Shown: positions 1-9,578, numbered from the stretch's first letter. The stretch: 64,000 bases of DNA from Pseudomonas sp. S35 (GCF_009866765.1 NZ_CP019431.1:3348001-3412000); one strand, 5' to 3'. Made by a program: numbers and translations. Notes: generated by a model not told the origin, from the letters alone.

Positions 1-1269
1 AAAAACGCCATCTACAAGCGCATTACCCTGCGCCTGATCCCCTTCATTTTCATCTGCTATCTGTTCAACTACCTCGACCGGGTCAACGTTGGCTTTGCCA
101 AGTTGCAGATGCTCGATGCGCTGAAATTCAGCGAAACCGTCTACGGCCTGGGTGCCGGGATTTTCTTCATCGGCTACGTGCTGTGCGGCGTGCCGAGCAA
201 CCTGGCGTTGACCAAGTTCGGCCCAAGGCGCTGGATTGCGCTGATGATGATCGTGTGGGGCACGTTGTCCACGTGCCTACTGTTTGTCACCACGCCGACA
301 CACTTCTACACCCTGCGCCTGTTTACCGGTGCCGCCGAAGCCGGTTTCTTTCCCGGCGTGGTGCTGTACCTGTCGCAGTGGTTCCCGACCTTTCGCCGTG
401 GGCGGATCATGGCGTTGTTCATGTCGGCGATCCCGGTGTCGGGCTTGCTCGGCAGCCCGTTCTCCGGCTGGATCCTCAACCACTTCGCCGCCGGCCAAGG
501 CGGTTTGGCGGGCTGGCAGTGGATGTTCCTGCTGCAAGGCATCCCGACGGTGATTCTCGGCGCCCTCGCCTACTTCCTGCTCAGCGACAGCTTTGCCAAC
601 GCCAAGTGGCTCAAGCCCCACGAGCGAGCAGTGCTGGAAGCCGACCAGGCGACCGACCTGGCCAACAAGCCCAAGACCACCACCGATTCCCTCGCCGAGG
701 TGTTCAAGAACCCGGCGATCTGGGCATTCGGCCTGATCTACTTCTGCATCCAGAGCGGCGTGTACGCGATCAACTTCTGGCTGCCGTCGATCATCAAGAA
801 CCTGGGGTTCAGCGATAACCTGGTAATCGGCTGGCTCAGCGCGATCCCGTACTTGCTGGCGGCAGTGTTCATGTTGCTGGTGGGTCGTTCCGCCGACTTG
901 CGCAAGGAGCGCCGCTGGCACTTGGTGGTGCCGATGTTGATGGGCGCGATTGGCCTGGTGATTGCGGTTAATTTCGCCACGACCCCAGCGATTGCGATTC
1001 TTGGCCTGACCATCGCCACCATGGGCGCCCTCACCGGCCTGCCGATGTTCTGGCCGGTGCCGACGGCCATGCTCAGCGCAGGCGCGGCGGCGGGTGGTTT
1101 GGCGTTGATCAACTCCATGGGGCAGATGGCGGGTTTTCTCAGCCCTTATATCGTCGGCTTTGTGAAGGATGCCACCGGGTCGACGGATATCGCGTTGTAC
1201 CTGCTGGCGGCGGTGATTGTGGCGGGTAGCGTTCTGGCCCTGCGCATGACACGTACCCTCAAGGTATAA
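1..1269 (+). CDS. MFS transporter, ACS (anion:cation symporter) family, 5' end missing
   Basis: The reading frame is open from base 1 and begins inside the first membrane segment (...RLIPFIFICYLFNYLDRVNVGFAK...), so only a short N-terminal piece lies outside the window. The motif NYLDRVNVGFA and the loop FGPRRWIA are typical of the anion:cation symporter branch of the major facilitator superfamily, which imports organic acids such as phthalate, tartrate or galactonate. About 12 hydrophobic segments can be followed, with a central cytoplasmic loop around residues 165-200 of the readable part. The protein ends at KV, followed by a REP palindrome. The substrate cannot be told from sequence. A dehydrogenase remnant lies just downstream on the opposite strand. 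Confidence 0.9.
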   Translation, partial: KNAIYKRITLRLIPFIFICYLFNYLDRVNVGFAKLQMLDALKFSETVYGLGAGIFFIGYVLCGVPSNLALTKFGPRRWIALMMIVWGTLSTCLLFVTTPTHFYTLRLFTGAAEAGFFPGVVLYLSQWFPTFRRGRIMALFMSAIPVSGLLGSPFSGWILNHFAAGQGGLAGWQWMFLLQGIPTVILGALAYFLLSDSFANAKWLKPHERAVLEADQATDLANKPKTTTDSLAEVFKNPAIWAFGLIYFCIQSGVYAINFWLPSIIKNLGFSDNLVIGWLSAIPYLLAAVFMLLVGRSADLRKERRWHLVVPMLMGAIGLVIAVNFATTPAIAILGLTIATMGALTGLPMFWPVPTAMLSAGAAAGGLALINSMGQMAGFLSPYIVGFVKDATGSTDIALYLLAAVIVAGSVLALRMTRTLKV

Positions 1270-1278
1270 ACGCAGTCA

Positions 1279-1307
1279 ATGTGGGAGGGGCAAGCCCCCT
1301 CCCACTG
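1279..1307. repeat. REP-type palindrome
   Basis: The sequence GTGGGAGGGGCAAGCCCCCTCCCAC is the compact form of the REP palindrome seen in many P. fluorescens-group genomes. It lies 10 bases after the MFS stop codon and could also fold as a transcription terminator or 3' stabiliser. Confidence 0.8.
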
Positions 1308-1308
1308 T

Positions 1309-1374
1309 TTACAGCAGACCGCCGCCGTCGATATCGATCACACTGCCGACCTTGATGAATTGCCCCGGCACCCA
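1309..1374 (-). pseudogene. 3' remnant of a short-chain dehydrogenase gene
   Basis: Read on the minus strand this stretch ends ...PGQFIKVGSVIDIDGGG-LL-stop, which looks like the C-terminus of a classical SDR oxidoreductase. A stop codon (TAG) interrupts the frame immediately upstream, at 1375-1377, and no more of the gene is present. The remnant abuts the AT-richer orphan gene at 1463, which suggests that gene replaced most of the dehydrogenase. Confidence 0.55.
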
Positions 1375-1462
1375 CTAAACCTGTCATTTATGACAGTATC
1401 TTGTGTTCACTTCGTCTCTTAGTCTGTCTATCCCGAAGCGCCTTCAATGACTGAGGACCATC

Positions 1463-2338
1463 GTGATGACAACTAAACCTCAAGCAACCACAAGCAGTGG
1501 CCATCTCACCGCAGCGTCCAGCGGCAGTCACACTCACGCATTTGTGTCCGATCTGGACAGACAGCACATCTTCAAAGCCGCAGGGCAGTGGCGTTTCAGT
1601 GGAGTTCAACTGCAAAGTAGCGACCCACACCAGAATTTCTATGGGCTCAGCGTGGTACTTCCAGCCAGCCTCGAAGAAAACGGCAAAGAGCACCTCTACA
1701 CATTCCCTGACCAGGCCACCGGCTTTGTCCTTTCGCCCTCTCCTACTGGCACAGGGATTTCGGTTTATCAGATTGTGGGTGGAAAGATAACCGTCGCAGT
1801 GCAAAATGATGAGATGAAAGCAACTTTCCATTTATCTTCCATCTTTAACAAAGAGCACATAGACGTTGCCAGCGGTGCGCTCCACTTGCAGGGAATATCG
1901 TACCCAAAAGCCAATGCAGGCAGCTTCAAAGGAACATTTGATGGCAGCCCATTCAACCCGTACGAGGATTTTGTGGCCGCGACTGCTGGCATTATCAGCC
2001 ACGAATCTCCGGTGTTTCCAGATACGTGGGAAGTCTTTGGTTCGCGGCCTATCGACACCTTTCCGAGTTCAACCCAGATCGTCAGTATCCAGATGACAAA
2101 AAACCTGACGGAGCATGATTATGAAATCAGCCCGAAAAGTACGGAGGTATTCGTCAATTGCAGTGCCCGCCCCGCATACGGCTCGTATAGCGCCGTACGT
2201 GGCCGACTGCATTTCGATTCACTGCCCGCTACTGGACACGCGAGGGGCACATTGAAATGCAGCTTCTTGGTATCAGGAAGCAGCGAGTTTCAATTCGAAG
2301 GTCAATTCGACGTACGCCAGCCCTTCTATATCGTTTGA
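1463..2338 (+). CDS. hypothetical protein, possibly two beta-rich domains
   Basis: This 291-residue protein matches no family I recognise. The start is GTG at 1463 or ATG at 1466, behind GAGG at 1453-1456. There is no signal peptide or membrane segment. The N-terminal 25 residues are rich in Ser, Thr and His and look disordered. The remainder alternates polar and hydrophobic residues like beta strands. Two similarly shaped stretches (about residues 110-160 and 215-285, each running through G-x-hydrophobic-H-hydrophobic patterns) may be a duplicated domain, but the identity is low. The gene is visibly AT-richer than its neighbours and sits between gene remnants, so it was probably acquired horizontally. 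Function unknown. Confidence 0.7.
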   Translation: MMTTKPQATTSSGHLTAASSGSHTHAFVSDLDRQHIFKAAGQWRFSGVQLQSSDPHQNFYGLSVVLPASLEENGKEHLYTFPDQATGFVLSPSPTGTGISVYQIVGGKITVAVQNDEMKATFHLSSIFNKEHIDVASGALHLQGISYPKANAGSFKGTFDGSPFNPYEDFVAATAGIISHESPVFPDTWEVFGSRPIDTFPSSTQIVSIQMTKNLTEHDYEISPKSTEVFVNCSARPAYGSYSAVRGRLHFDSLPATGHARGTLKCSFLVSGSSEFQFEGQFDVRQPFYIV

Positions 2339-2503
2339 CCACCTTGAATAAAAGCATTCCATCGCAAAGCTCGGCCATTTCCTGTGCTCCCAGGTGATGG
2401 CCGCGCCGGCCCAAGCGCACCGAGACAGCCACGTCGAGCTTGTTCTAGAGCCGTGCTCTCTGGTATTGCATAGCAACTCGTCTGCGCAATTGAGGAATGC
2501 ACC

Positions 2504-3523
2504 ATGATTTACCGCACACTGGGCCAGTCTGGGTTGAAGGTCAGCGCCTTGACCCTGGGCACCATGATGTTTGGCGAACAGACCAATACCGAGGACTCGC
2601 TGCGCATCATCGACAAGGCCTGGGACCAGGGCATCAACTTTATCGACACCGCCGACGTTTACACCGGTGGGCGCTCCGAAGAACTGGTCGGCGAAGCCAT
2701 TGCACGGCATCGCCAGGACTGGGTGGTGGCGTCCAAAGTCGGTTTCGGCCCTCCGGACGGCGTGCCCAATCGCAGTGGCTTGAGCCGCAAGCGGATTTTT
2801 AATGCCCTCGACGCCAGCCTGACCCGGCTCGACACCGACTACCTCGACATCTACTACCTGCACCGTGAAGACCACGACACGCCGCTGGAAGTGACCGTTT
2901 CGGCGATCGGCGACCTGATTCGCCAGGGCAAGATCCGTTACTGGGGCCTGTCCAACTACCGCGGCTGGCGCATTGCCGAGGTGATCCGCGTGGCCGAGCA
3001 CTTGGGCGTCGACAAGCCGGTCATCAGCCAGCCGCTGTACAACATCGTTAACCGCCAGGCCGAAGTGGAGCAGATCACCGCGGCGGCTGCGTATGGGCTG
3101 GGCGTGGTGCCATACAGCCCGCTGGCCCGCGGCGTGCTCAGTGGTAAGTACGCGCCGGATGTCACGCCAGAACCGGGCAGCCGCGCTGCGCGCCAGGATA
3201 AACGCATCCTGGAAACCGAATGGCGCGTGGAATCGCTGCGCATTGCCCAGCAGATCCAGCAATACACCCAGGGCCGTGGCGTGGGGACCGTGGAATTTGC
3301 CATCGCTTGGGTGCTGAACAACTCAGCGGTCAGTTCGGCGATTGTCGGGCCGCGTACCGAGGCGCAGTGGGATGCCTATACCGGCGCGCTGGACGTTGCG
3401 ATCAAGGCTGAGGATGAAGCCTTTATCGATTCGTTGGTGACGCCGGGCCATTCGTCCACACCGGGTTTCAACGATGTGAGTCACTTTGTCTCTGGCCGCA
3501 TCGTCCCCCAACGCATGGGCTGA
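2504..3523 (+). CDS. aldo/keto reductase
   Basis: The 339-residue protein is an NAD(P)H-dependent aldo/keto reductase of the Tas/YajO type, a cytoplasmic TIM barrel that reduces aldehydes and ketones. The N-terminus (YRTLGQSGLKVSALTLGTM) is characteristic. The catalytic tetrad can be followed: Asp and Tyr in INFIDTADVYTGG, Lys in VVASKVGFG and His in IYYLHREDHD. The cofactor end is seen in VVPYSPLARGVLSGKY and in SSAIVGPRTEAQ. ATG at 2504 follows GAGGA at 2492-2496. The gene stands alone between the orphan gene and rarD. The physiological substrate cannot be inferred. Confidence 0.92.
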   Translation: MIYRTLGQSGLKVSALTLGTMMFGEQTNTEDSLRIIDKAWDQGINFIDTADVYTGGRSEELVGEAIARHRQDWVVASKVGFGPPDGVPNRSGLSRKRIFNALDASLTRLDTDYLDIYYLHREDHDTPLEVTVSAIGDLIRQGKIRYWGLSNYRGWRIAEVIRVAEHLGVDKPVISQPLYNIVNRQAEVEQITAAAAYGLGVVPYSPLARGVLSGKYAPDVTPEPGSRAARQDKRILETEWRVESLRIAQQIQQYTQGRGVGTVEFAIAWVLNNSAVSSAIVGPRTEAQWDAYTGALDVAIKAEDEAFIDSLVTPGHSSTPGFNDVSHFVSGRIVPQRMG

Positions 3524-3624
3524 GAAAATTTCCCACCATTTGCCCCAAAACAGAGCAGCCGTTTCACGCCGCAAGCACCATAATGCCCGCCTCTCTTGTA
3601 CAAATCGGTTTTCGCGAGGACAGC

Positions 3625-4506
3625 GTGTCTAAAGGTGTTGTGTTATCGGTCTCGGCCTCGGTGTTGTTTGCCGTGATGTATTACTTTACATCGTTGCTCA
3701 CGCCGTTGAGCGGCCTGGAGATTTTCGGCTGGCGCATGTTGCTGACCGTGCCTTGCATGACCGTGTTCATGGTCATCAGCGGTGAATGGCGACGTGTGTG
3801 GGAATTGCTGCGGGTGCTGGCGGCCAAGCCTCGATTGGTGGGCGGCGTAGTGCTGTCCTCGGCGTTACTGGGTGTGCAGTTGTGGTTGTTCATGTGGGCG
3901 CCGTTGAATGGGCGGAGCCTGGATGTGTCGGTCGGCTACTTCCTGCTGCCACTGACCATGGTGCTGACCGGGCGGTTGGTGTGGGGCGAGCAACTGTCCT
4001 ACCTGCAAAAGATCGCAGTGTTTTTTGCCGGCCTCGGGGTGCTCAACGAGTTGTTCCAGGCCGGTGGTTTTTCCTGGGCGACGCTGGTGGTGATCATCGG
4101 CTACCCGCTGTACTTTATCGTGCGCAAACACCTCAAGACCGACAATCTGGGCGGGCTATGGCTGGACATGGCGCTGATGCTGCCGGTGGCCTGGTGGTTT
4201 GTGCAGAGCGGCGAACAGGGCTTTGCCGTGATGGATGTGCACCCCAAGCTGTACGCCTTGATCCCCATGCTGGGCCTGATCAGTGCCTCGGCGCTGGTGA
4301 GCTACATTATCGCCAGCCGCTTGCTGGCGTTCAGCCTGTTCGGGCTGCTCAGTTACGTCGAGCCGGTGCTGTTACTGGTGGTGGCGTTGCTGTTGGGGGA
4401 AGGGATCAAGCCGGGAGAGTGGCTGACCTACATTCCTATCTGGATCGCGGTCATGGTGCTGGTGTTCGAAGGCTTCAAGCATTTGGTGCGTCAGCGTCGC
4501 GCCTGA
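3625..4506 (+). CDS. rarD: EamA family transporter RarD
   Basis: This is a ten-segment inner-membrane protein of the drug/metabolite transporter superfamily, RarD branch. It matches the family in the early SKGVVLSVSASVLFAVMYYF segment, in WRMLLTVPCM (where RarD has the HR(V/I)xWS region) and in SVGYFLLPLTMVLTGRLVWGE. I place the start at GTG 3625 (GTG TCT AAA), preceded by GAGGA at 3616-3620, giving 293 residues. An ATG at 3583 in the same frame would add 14 residues that do not resemble the family and has no ribosome site. RarD proteins are annotated as chloramphenicol-sensitivity transporters; the substrate is not established. A strong hairpin terminator follows. Confidence 0.85.
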   Translation: MSKGVVLSVSASVLFAVMYYFTSLLTPLSGLEIFGWRMLLTVPCMTVFMVISGEWRRVWELLRVLAAKPRLVGGVVLSSALLGVQLWLFMWAPLNGRSLDVSVGYFLLPLTMVLTGRLVWGEQLSYLQKIAVFFAGLGVLNELFQAGGFSWATLVVIIGYPLYFIVRKHLKTDNLGGLWLDMALMLPVAWWFVQSGEQGFAVMDVHPKLYALIPMLGLISASALVSYIIASRLLAFSLFGLLSYVEPVLLLVVALLLGEGIKPGEWLTYIPIWIAVMVLVFEGFKHLVRQRRA

Positions 4507-4518
4507 TGCCCAGGCAAT

Positions 4519-4558
4519 AAAAAGCCCGGCCGGGGGAAACCCTCGGCCGGGCTTTTTT
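4519..4558. terminator. bidirectional terminator between rarD and hpd
   Basis: A long GC-rich hairpin (AAAGCCCGGCCG ... CGGCCGGGCTTT) has an A-run before and a T-run after it. It lies between two convergent genes and can terminate both. Confidence 0.92.
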
Positions 4559-4562
4559 GCGC

Positions 4563-5639
4563 TTAGTCGGTGGTCAGCACGCCGCGACGCACTTGGTCAC
4601 GCTCGATGGACTCGAACAGCGCCTTGAAGTTGCCCTCGCCAAACCCATCGTCACCTTTGCGCTGGATGAATTCGAAGAACACCGGGCCCATCAGGGTTTC
4701 CGAGAAGATCTGCAGCAGCAGGCGCTTGTCGCCTTCGATGGATGAGCCATCCAACAGGATCCCGCGTGCTTGCAGTTGGTCGACGGGCTCGCCGTGGTTC
4801 GGCAGGCGGCCTTCGAGCATTTCGTAATAGGTGTCCGGCGGCGCGGTCATGAAGCGCATGCCGATTTTCTTCAGGGCGTCCCATGTCTTGACCAGGTCGT
4901 CGGTAAGGAACGCCACGTGCTGGATGCCCTCCCCGTTGAACTGCATCAAGAACTCTTCGATCTGCCCGGCGCCCTTGGACGACTCTTCGTTCAACGGGAT
5001 GCGGATCATGCCGTCCGGGGCGCTCATGGCCTTGGAGGTCAGGCCGGTGTACTCGCCCTTGATATCGAAATAGCGGGCTTCGCGGAAGTTGAACAGCTTC
5101 TCGTAGAAATTCGCCCAGTAGGCCATGCGCCCGCGATAAACGTTGTGGGTCAGGTGGTCGATGACCTTGAGGCCGGCGCCCTGTGGGTTGCGCTCCACGC
5201 CGTCGAGGTAGACGAAGTCGATGTCATAGATCGAACTGCCTTCGCCGAAGCGGTCGATCAGGTACAGCGGCGCGCCGCCGATGCCTTTGATCGCCGGCAG
5301 GTTGAGCTCCATCGGGCCGGTTTCGATATGGATCGGCTGCGCGCCCAGCTCCAGTGCACGGGTGTAGGCTTGTTGCGAGTCCTTGACGCGGAACGCCATG
5401 CCGCACACCGACGGGCCGTGCTCCGCCGCGAAATACGAGGCGATGCTGTTGGGCTCGTTGTTGAGGATCAGGTTGATCTCGCCCTGGCGGTACAGGTGCA
5501 CGTTCTTGGAGCGGTGCGTCGCGACTTTGATGAAGCCCATGATCTCGAAGATCGGCTCCAGGGTGCCTGGGGTTGGCGATGCGAATTCGATGAATTCAAA
5601 GCCCATCAGGCCCATTGGGTTTTCGTATTGGTCGGCCAT
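4563..5639 (-). CDS. hpd: 4-hydroxyphenylpyruvate dioxygenase
   Basis: HPPD converts 4-hydroxyphenylpyruvate to homogentisate with O2, the second step of tyrosine degradation. The protein (358 residues from [20 protein letters not shown]) matches the well-known Pseudomonas enzyme in length and sequence. The facial triad that binds Fe(II) is present: His in [12 protein letters not shown], His in [10 protein letters not shown] and Glu in [20 protein letters not shown]. The open frame extends 12 codons further upstream to 5675, but the start at 5639 is preceded by a GAGG ribosome site and fits the family. The homogentisate pathway genes are not adjacent. The roughly 240 bases upstream hold no recognisable operator. 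Confidence 0.97.
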   Translation of the reverse strand: MADQYENPMGLMGFEFIEFASPTPGTLEPIFEIMGFIKVATHRSKNVHLYRQGEINLILNNEPNSIASYFAAEHGPSVCGMAFRVKDSQQAYTRALELGAQPIHIETGPMELNLPAIKGIGGAPLYLIDRFGEGSSIYDIDFVYLDGVERNPQGAGLKVIDHLTHNVYRGRMAYWANFYEKLFNFREARYFDIKGEYTGLTSKAMSAPDGMIRIPLNEESSKGAGQIEEFLMQFNGEGIQHVAFLTDDLVKTWDALKKIGMRFMTAPPDTYYEMLEGRLPNHGEPVDQLQARGILLDGSSIEGDKRLLLQIFSETLMGPVFFEFIQRKGDDGFGEGNFKALFESIERDQVRRGVLTTD

Positions 5640-5881
5640 GTTCGGCGCCTCATTCTTGTGATTAACGAAGGTCAATTAGCAGCAAGGATGAGGCAGCAAG
5701 GCGGCGCACAGGAAAGGCCTCGCACGCTGCGGGCGAGGAAGTCACCGAAGATCAGGGGGGAGCCGTGTCGCTTCATGGTTACATCAGTCTCTGACGGCCG
5801 AGGCTTGCGTGAGCGCAAGTCCATATTCTTGTATGCGTAAATCGATTCTACACAGCGTAACAGGGTTTGTCCGTACTCTTA

Positions 5882-6805
5882 TCAAATCCCCATTGCCTTG
5901 GGCCGCGCAAGGGTTTTGTTGCACAGGTAGATGCCCAGCAGAATCACAGCCCCGCCCACCAGCATGGGCGTGGTCAGTTGTTCATCCAACAGCAAGGCCC
6001 CGCAAACCACCGCCGTCAGCGGGTTGAGCGCGATAAACACGCCCGAACGCGTAGGACCTATGCGCCGGATGCCGTCGTAGTAACCGATATAGGCCAGCGC
6101 CGAGCCGAACACGCCCAGATACAGCAGGCTCAGCAGCTGAGGTTGACTCAGGCCGGCAATGCCACCAATCGTGAAGTGGCCTGACAACGCAGTGGTCACG
6201 CAGAGCATCACGGTTCCCAGCAACACCGACCACGTGACCGTCTGCAACGGGCCCAGGCTTGCGTTCAGCCCCCGGGAAAACAACGAATAAATGGCCCACG
6301 CCAGCACACAGCCGGCAATCAACAGGTCACCCAACCCGCTGGAGGGTGTGGCCTGCATCAGTTGGGGGTTGCGGCTGACAATCACCGTGGCCGCGCCACC
6401 CAGGCACAACGCAATCCCCAAGACCTGGGTGCGGCCCAGGCGTTCCTTGAACACCAGCCAGGAAGCCAGGCCAATCACGGCCGGATTCAATGCCACGATC
6501 AAAGACGCCCGCGACGCGTTGATCGAGTGCAACCCATAAAAAAAGCACAGGTTGTAGAAAAAAATCCCAAAGAACCCCAGTACCGCCAGTTGCGCCAACT
6601 GCGCGAGGCTTGGGCGTGCCAGCGCGGTCCGCGACATCCCCATGAACAGCAACAGCGCCAGGCTCGCCAGGATAAAGCGCAGGCTGGCGGCCAGCAGCGG
6701 ATGGAGCTGGTCCGCCAGGTAGCGCCCAGCCACGAAGGTGCCGCCCCAGATCATGGTGACGGCGGCGAGTTTGCAGTAAGTCAGGCGATCGGAGGTGGGA
6801 CTCAT
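5882..6805 (-). CDS. DMT superfamily EamA transporter
   Basis: The 307-residue protein has ten hydrophobic segments arranged as two EamA repeats (about residues 12-145 and 160-295). Family marks are MIWGGTFVAGRYL near the N-terminus and ALNPAVIGLASWLVFKERLG and ALNPLTAVVCGALLLDEQLT at equivalent places in each repeat. Such proteins are usually exporters of amino acids or metabolites in the inner membrane. It is divergent from the LysR-type regulator at 6882 with 76 bases between them, the classical layout of a regulator and its target. Confidence 0.9.
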   Translation of the reverse strand: MSPTSDRLTYCKLAAVTMIWGGTFVAGRYLADQLHPLLAASLRFILASLALLLFMGMSRTALARPSLAQLAQLAVLGFFGIFFYNLCFFYGLHSINASRASLIVALNPAVIGLASWLVFKERLGRTQVLGIALCLGGAATVIVSRNPQLMQATPSSGLGDLLIAGCVLAWAIYSLFSRGLNASLGPLQTVTWSVLLGTVMLCVTTALSGHFTIGGIAGLSQPQLLSLLYLGVFGSALAYIGYYDGIRRIGPTRSGVFIALNPLTAVVCGALLLDEQLTTPMLVGGAVILLGIYLCNKTLARPKAMGI

Positions 6806-6849
6806 GGCATTGGCTCAAGGGACAGGAGAATTGGCGTATTCTTCTGCTA

Positions 6850-6861
6850 ATGATCAATCAT
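6850..6861. promoter_or_regulatory. possible LysR operator in the divergent promoter
   Basis: The short inverted repeat ATGAT-CA-ATCAT sits in the middle of the 76-base gap between the EamA exporter and the LysR gene. Its size and T-N-A style fit a LysR half-site, but this rests on symmetry and position only. Confidence 0.35.
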
Positions 6862-6881
6862 CGTAAAATGAGCATTCACTC

Positions 6882-7811
6882 ATGACGCTTACCCAGCTGG
6901 AAATATTCTCCCTGGTGGCTGAACTGCAAGGCTTCACCAGTGCGGCTAACCGGCTGGGCATCAGCCAGTCGGCGGTGTCCCATGCCATCAAGGCCTTGGA
7001 ACTGGAACTGGGCGTGGAGCTGTTCCGGCGTCATCAAAGCCTGGTAGAGCCCAGTGATATCGGCCTGCAGTTACTCAGCCGCGCGCGCGCCATGCAGGGC
7101 CTGGCCGCGACTTTGCAACAGGAAGCCGCGGATGCCCGTGGCATGAAGCGTGGCACGTTGCGTATTGGCTCCTTCGGACCGACTGCGTCGATTCGCCTGC
7201 TACCTCCCATCCTTACCCGGTTTCGCGCCGCGCATCCGGGGATCGAGGTTCACATCGACGAAGGTCCAGACCGGCAAGTATTGCAATGGCTGGATGAGCG
7301 GCGTGTCGACGTGGGTTTTGTGGTGCTGGAGCAGGAGCGTTTCGACACCTTCAGCTTGTTCGAGGACCAGATGGTCGCGCTGCTGCCCGCCGACCACCCC
7401 TTGGCCGCCCGCGACAGCCTGACCTTGCATGAGCTGTGTGACGACCCCTTCATTCTCACCGAAGCCGGCTCTTCGGAACTGGTGTCTCGTTTGTTTGCCG
7501 CCGCTCAATTACGGCCGAAGGTGCGTTATCGCTGCACTCAGCTGCTGAGCACCTTGGAAGCGGTCAGCCGCGGGGATGGGCTGAGCATCGTGGCCGAGGC
7601 TTCGTTGCCGCAACGGAGCGACCCGCGCTATGTGCAGCGGCCGCTATCTCCTCGCATGGCGCGCCAGATCGGCTTGGCCGTGTTGGACCGCCGCCAGTCT
7701 TCGCCGGCCACCCTGGCATTTATCGACGTGGCGCAGAGCCTGGGCAACGTGAGCATAATTGAACAGGGCCATCTATCATCGATAGCATCCTTGGCCGGCC
7801 TCCCGGCATAA
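6882..7811 (+). CDS. LysR family transcriptional regulator
   Basis: This 309-residue protein has an N-terminal winged helix (MTLTQLEIFSLVAELQGFTSAANRLGISQSAVSHAIKALELELG...) followed by the periplasmic-binding-like effector domain from about residue 90 (RIGSFGPTASIRLLPPIL). The DNA-binding helix reads SQSAVSHAIKALE. It most likely controls the divergent EamA exporter and itself. The effector is unknown. Confidence 0.93.
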   Translation: MTLTQLEIFSLVAELQGFTSAANRLGISQSAVSHAIKALELELGVELFRRHQSLVEPSDIGLQLLSRARAMQGLAATLQQEAADARGMKRGTLRIGSFGPTASIRLLPPILTRFRAAHPGIEVHIDEGPDRQVLQWLDERRVDVGFVVLEQERFDTFSLFEDQMVALLPADHPLAARDSLTLHELCDDPFILTEAGSSELVSRLFAAAQLRPKVRYRCTQLLSTLEAVSRGDGLSIVAEASLPQRSDPRYVQRPLSPRMARQIGLAVLDRRQSSPATLAFIDVAQSLGNVSIIEQGHLSSIASLAGLPA

Positions 7812-7838
7812 CCCTTTTCGCACTAGGCCGCAGAACTC

Positions 7839-9380
7839 ATGCCACTCACCGTCAAAGGTCCTCGAAAGCGCCTCGCCCGCTACTCCATCAGCGTGCTGTG
7901 TGGCCTGCTGCCGATTCTGCTCGGCGTGGTTATCCTGCATTGGCAAGCCGAACGCACCCTTGAACAAAGCACCGCTCAGACCGCCCAGGAAGCGATTCGT
8001 CAATTCGACTTGATGCTCGATAATACCGCCCTTGCCGCTCAGGCCTTGCTGCCCCTGGCCGGGAATCCGTGCGACAGCGGGGCACAACTGGCCCTGCGTG
8101 AGCAGGTCACGCGCCGGCCGTTTGTGCGTGCCACCACCCTGTCCTGGCAGAAGAACATTTATTGCAGCTCGCTGTTCGGCGACAGCTACGCATCGCCGGT
8201 CAACCCGCAGGACTATGTCGATGGCAAGCTATGGCTGATGAATGGCAACCCGGTGACGCCAGATACCGCATTGTTGGTTTACCGGCTGGTTGAGGGGGAC
8301 AAAGCCGCTTTTGCCTCGATTGATGGTTACCACCTGACCAACGCTCTGCGCCTGATCAGTCGTTACGCGCAACTGATCTTGCAGGTCGGGCCCAATTGGC
8401 TGGCCGCTGATGGCAAGGTACATAACACCGCAGTGCCGGCGTTTGCGGTGGCCCATCATCACCTGGCATCCGCGCGCTATCACTACAGCGTGGATGCAGG
8501 CATGCCCGCCGGTGAAGTGTGGCGATACATGAAGGCTCGCTACCCGGCGTTGTTCAGCCTCGTGGTGTTCTTTGGCGTGCTGGCTGGCCTGCTCGCGTAC
8601 TGGCTGCAAAAGCGCTCTTCGGCACCCACCCACGAATTGCAACGCGCGCTGGGGGCCAATGAGTTCATCCCGTACTTTCAGCCGGTCGTACGTGGCGACA
8701 CCCGCGAATGGGCGGGTTGCGAGGTGCTGATGCGCTGGCGTCATCCCAAAGAAGGCTTGGTGCGGCCAGACCTGTTTATCCCACTGGCCGAACATTGCGG
8801 CCTGATCGTACCGATGACCCGCGCCCTGCTGCGCCAGACCGCAGCGCAACTGGCGCCCCACGCGGCGCGTTTCAGCCCGGGCTTCCACATCGGTGTGAAT
8901 ATCACCGCACGTCACTGTCAGGACATGGCACTGGTAGAGGACTGCCGTGAATTTCTCGCAGCCTTTGTGCCGGGCCAAGTGACGCTGGTGCTGGAGCTGA
9001 CCGAGCGCGAACTGATCGAGCCCACCGACATCACCCGCCAATTGTTCGATGCCTTGCATCAACTGGGCGTGATGATCGCCATTGACGACTTTGGTACCGG
9101 CCATTCCAGCTTGGGTTACTTACGCAACTTCAATGTGGACTACTTGAAAATCGACCAGAGTTTCGTCGCGATGATCGGTGCCGACGCACTCTCAAGGCAT
9201 ATTCTCGATAGCATCATCCAATTGTCCGGCAAACTGGACCTGGGCATCGTTGCCGAGGGCGTGGAAACAGCCCAGCAGTGCGAGTACCTGGCGGCGCACG
9301 GTGTGGATTTCCTGCAGGGCTACCTGTTTGGACGGCCTTTACCCTGCGATGAATTCATTAAATCCCTGGCCAGCCATTGA
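7839..9380 (+). CDS. CSS-motif EAL domain cyclic-di-GMP phosphodiesterase
   Basis: The 513-residue protein has a transmembrane segment near residues 17-33, a periplasmic CSS domain with the diagnostic cysteine motif IYCSSLFG and a partner cysteine (GNPCDSG), a second transmembrane segment around 240-260, and a C-terminal cytoplasmic EAL domain. All catalytic motifs seem intact: CEVLMRWRHP (EVL in place of EAL), VNITARHC, LELTERELIEP, IAIDDFGTGHSSLGYL, LKIDQSFV and VAEGVETAQQCEYL. It should hydrolyse c-di-GMP to pGpG. In the related E. coli PdeC family the CSS cysteines form a disulfide that restrains activity, so redox control of the periplasmic domain is likely. It starts 27 bases after the LysR gene and may share its transcript. 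Confidence 0.93.
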   Translation: MPLTVKGPRKRLARYSISVLCGLLPILLGVVILHWQAERTLEQSTAQTAQEAIRQFDLMLDNTALAAQALLPLAGNPCDSGAQLALREQVTRRPFVRATTLSWQKNIYCSSLFGDSYASPVNPQDYVDGKLWLMNGNPVTPDTALLVYRLVEGDKAAFASIDGYHLTNALRLISRYAQLILQVGPNWLAADGKVHNTAVPAFAVAHHHLASARYHYSVDAGMPAGEVWRYMKARYPALFSLVVFFGVLAGLLAYWLQKRSSAPTHELQRALGANEFIPYFQPVVRGDTREWAGCEVLMRWRHPKEGLVRPDLFIPLAEHCGLIVPMTRALLRQTAAQLAPHAARFSPGFHIGVNITARHCQDMALVEDCREFLAAFVPGQVTLVLELTERELIEPTDITRQLFDALHQLGVMIAIDDFGTGHSSLGYLRNFNVDYLKIDQSFVAMIGADALSRHILDSIIQLSGKLDLGIVAEGVETAQQCEYLAAHGVDFLQGYLFGRPLPCDEFIKSLASH

Positions 9381-9578
9381 TTAGCCATGCACTAGATAGC
9401 TTGAAATAATGTTAGTAATACAAAAGACGTGATTTACTCACGGCGGATTAACTACTACAATTTTTCCTGCCGGTGCAGAACTCGCAGGACGACTTCTTTT
9501 TTGAGTCGCCTTAAAGCTCTTGGCTTATAGCTTTGTCTGCAGTTGATATCAGCCAAATACACTATTGGAGTACAGATT

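Noticed and set aside
4770..5840. 356-codon frame opposite hpd
   Set aside because: Reverse of a conserved dioxygenase; composition is typical of a shadow frame.
9481..9515. Hairpin before mvaU (GGACGACT ... AGTCGCC) as terminator of the EAL gene
   Set aside because: The stem is short and mismatched, and the T-run is in the loop rather than after the stem.
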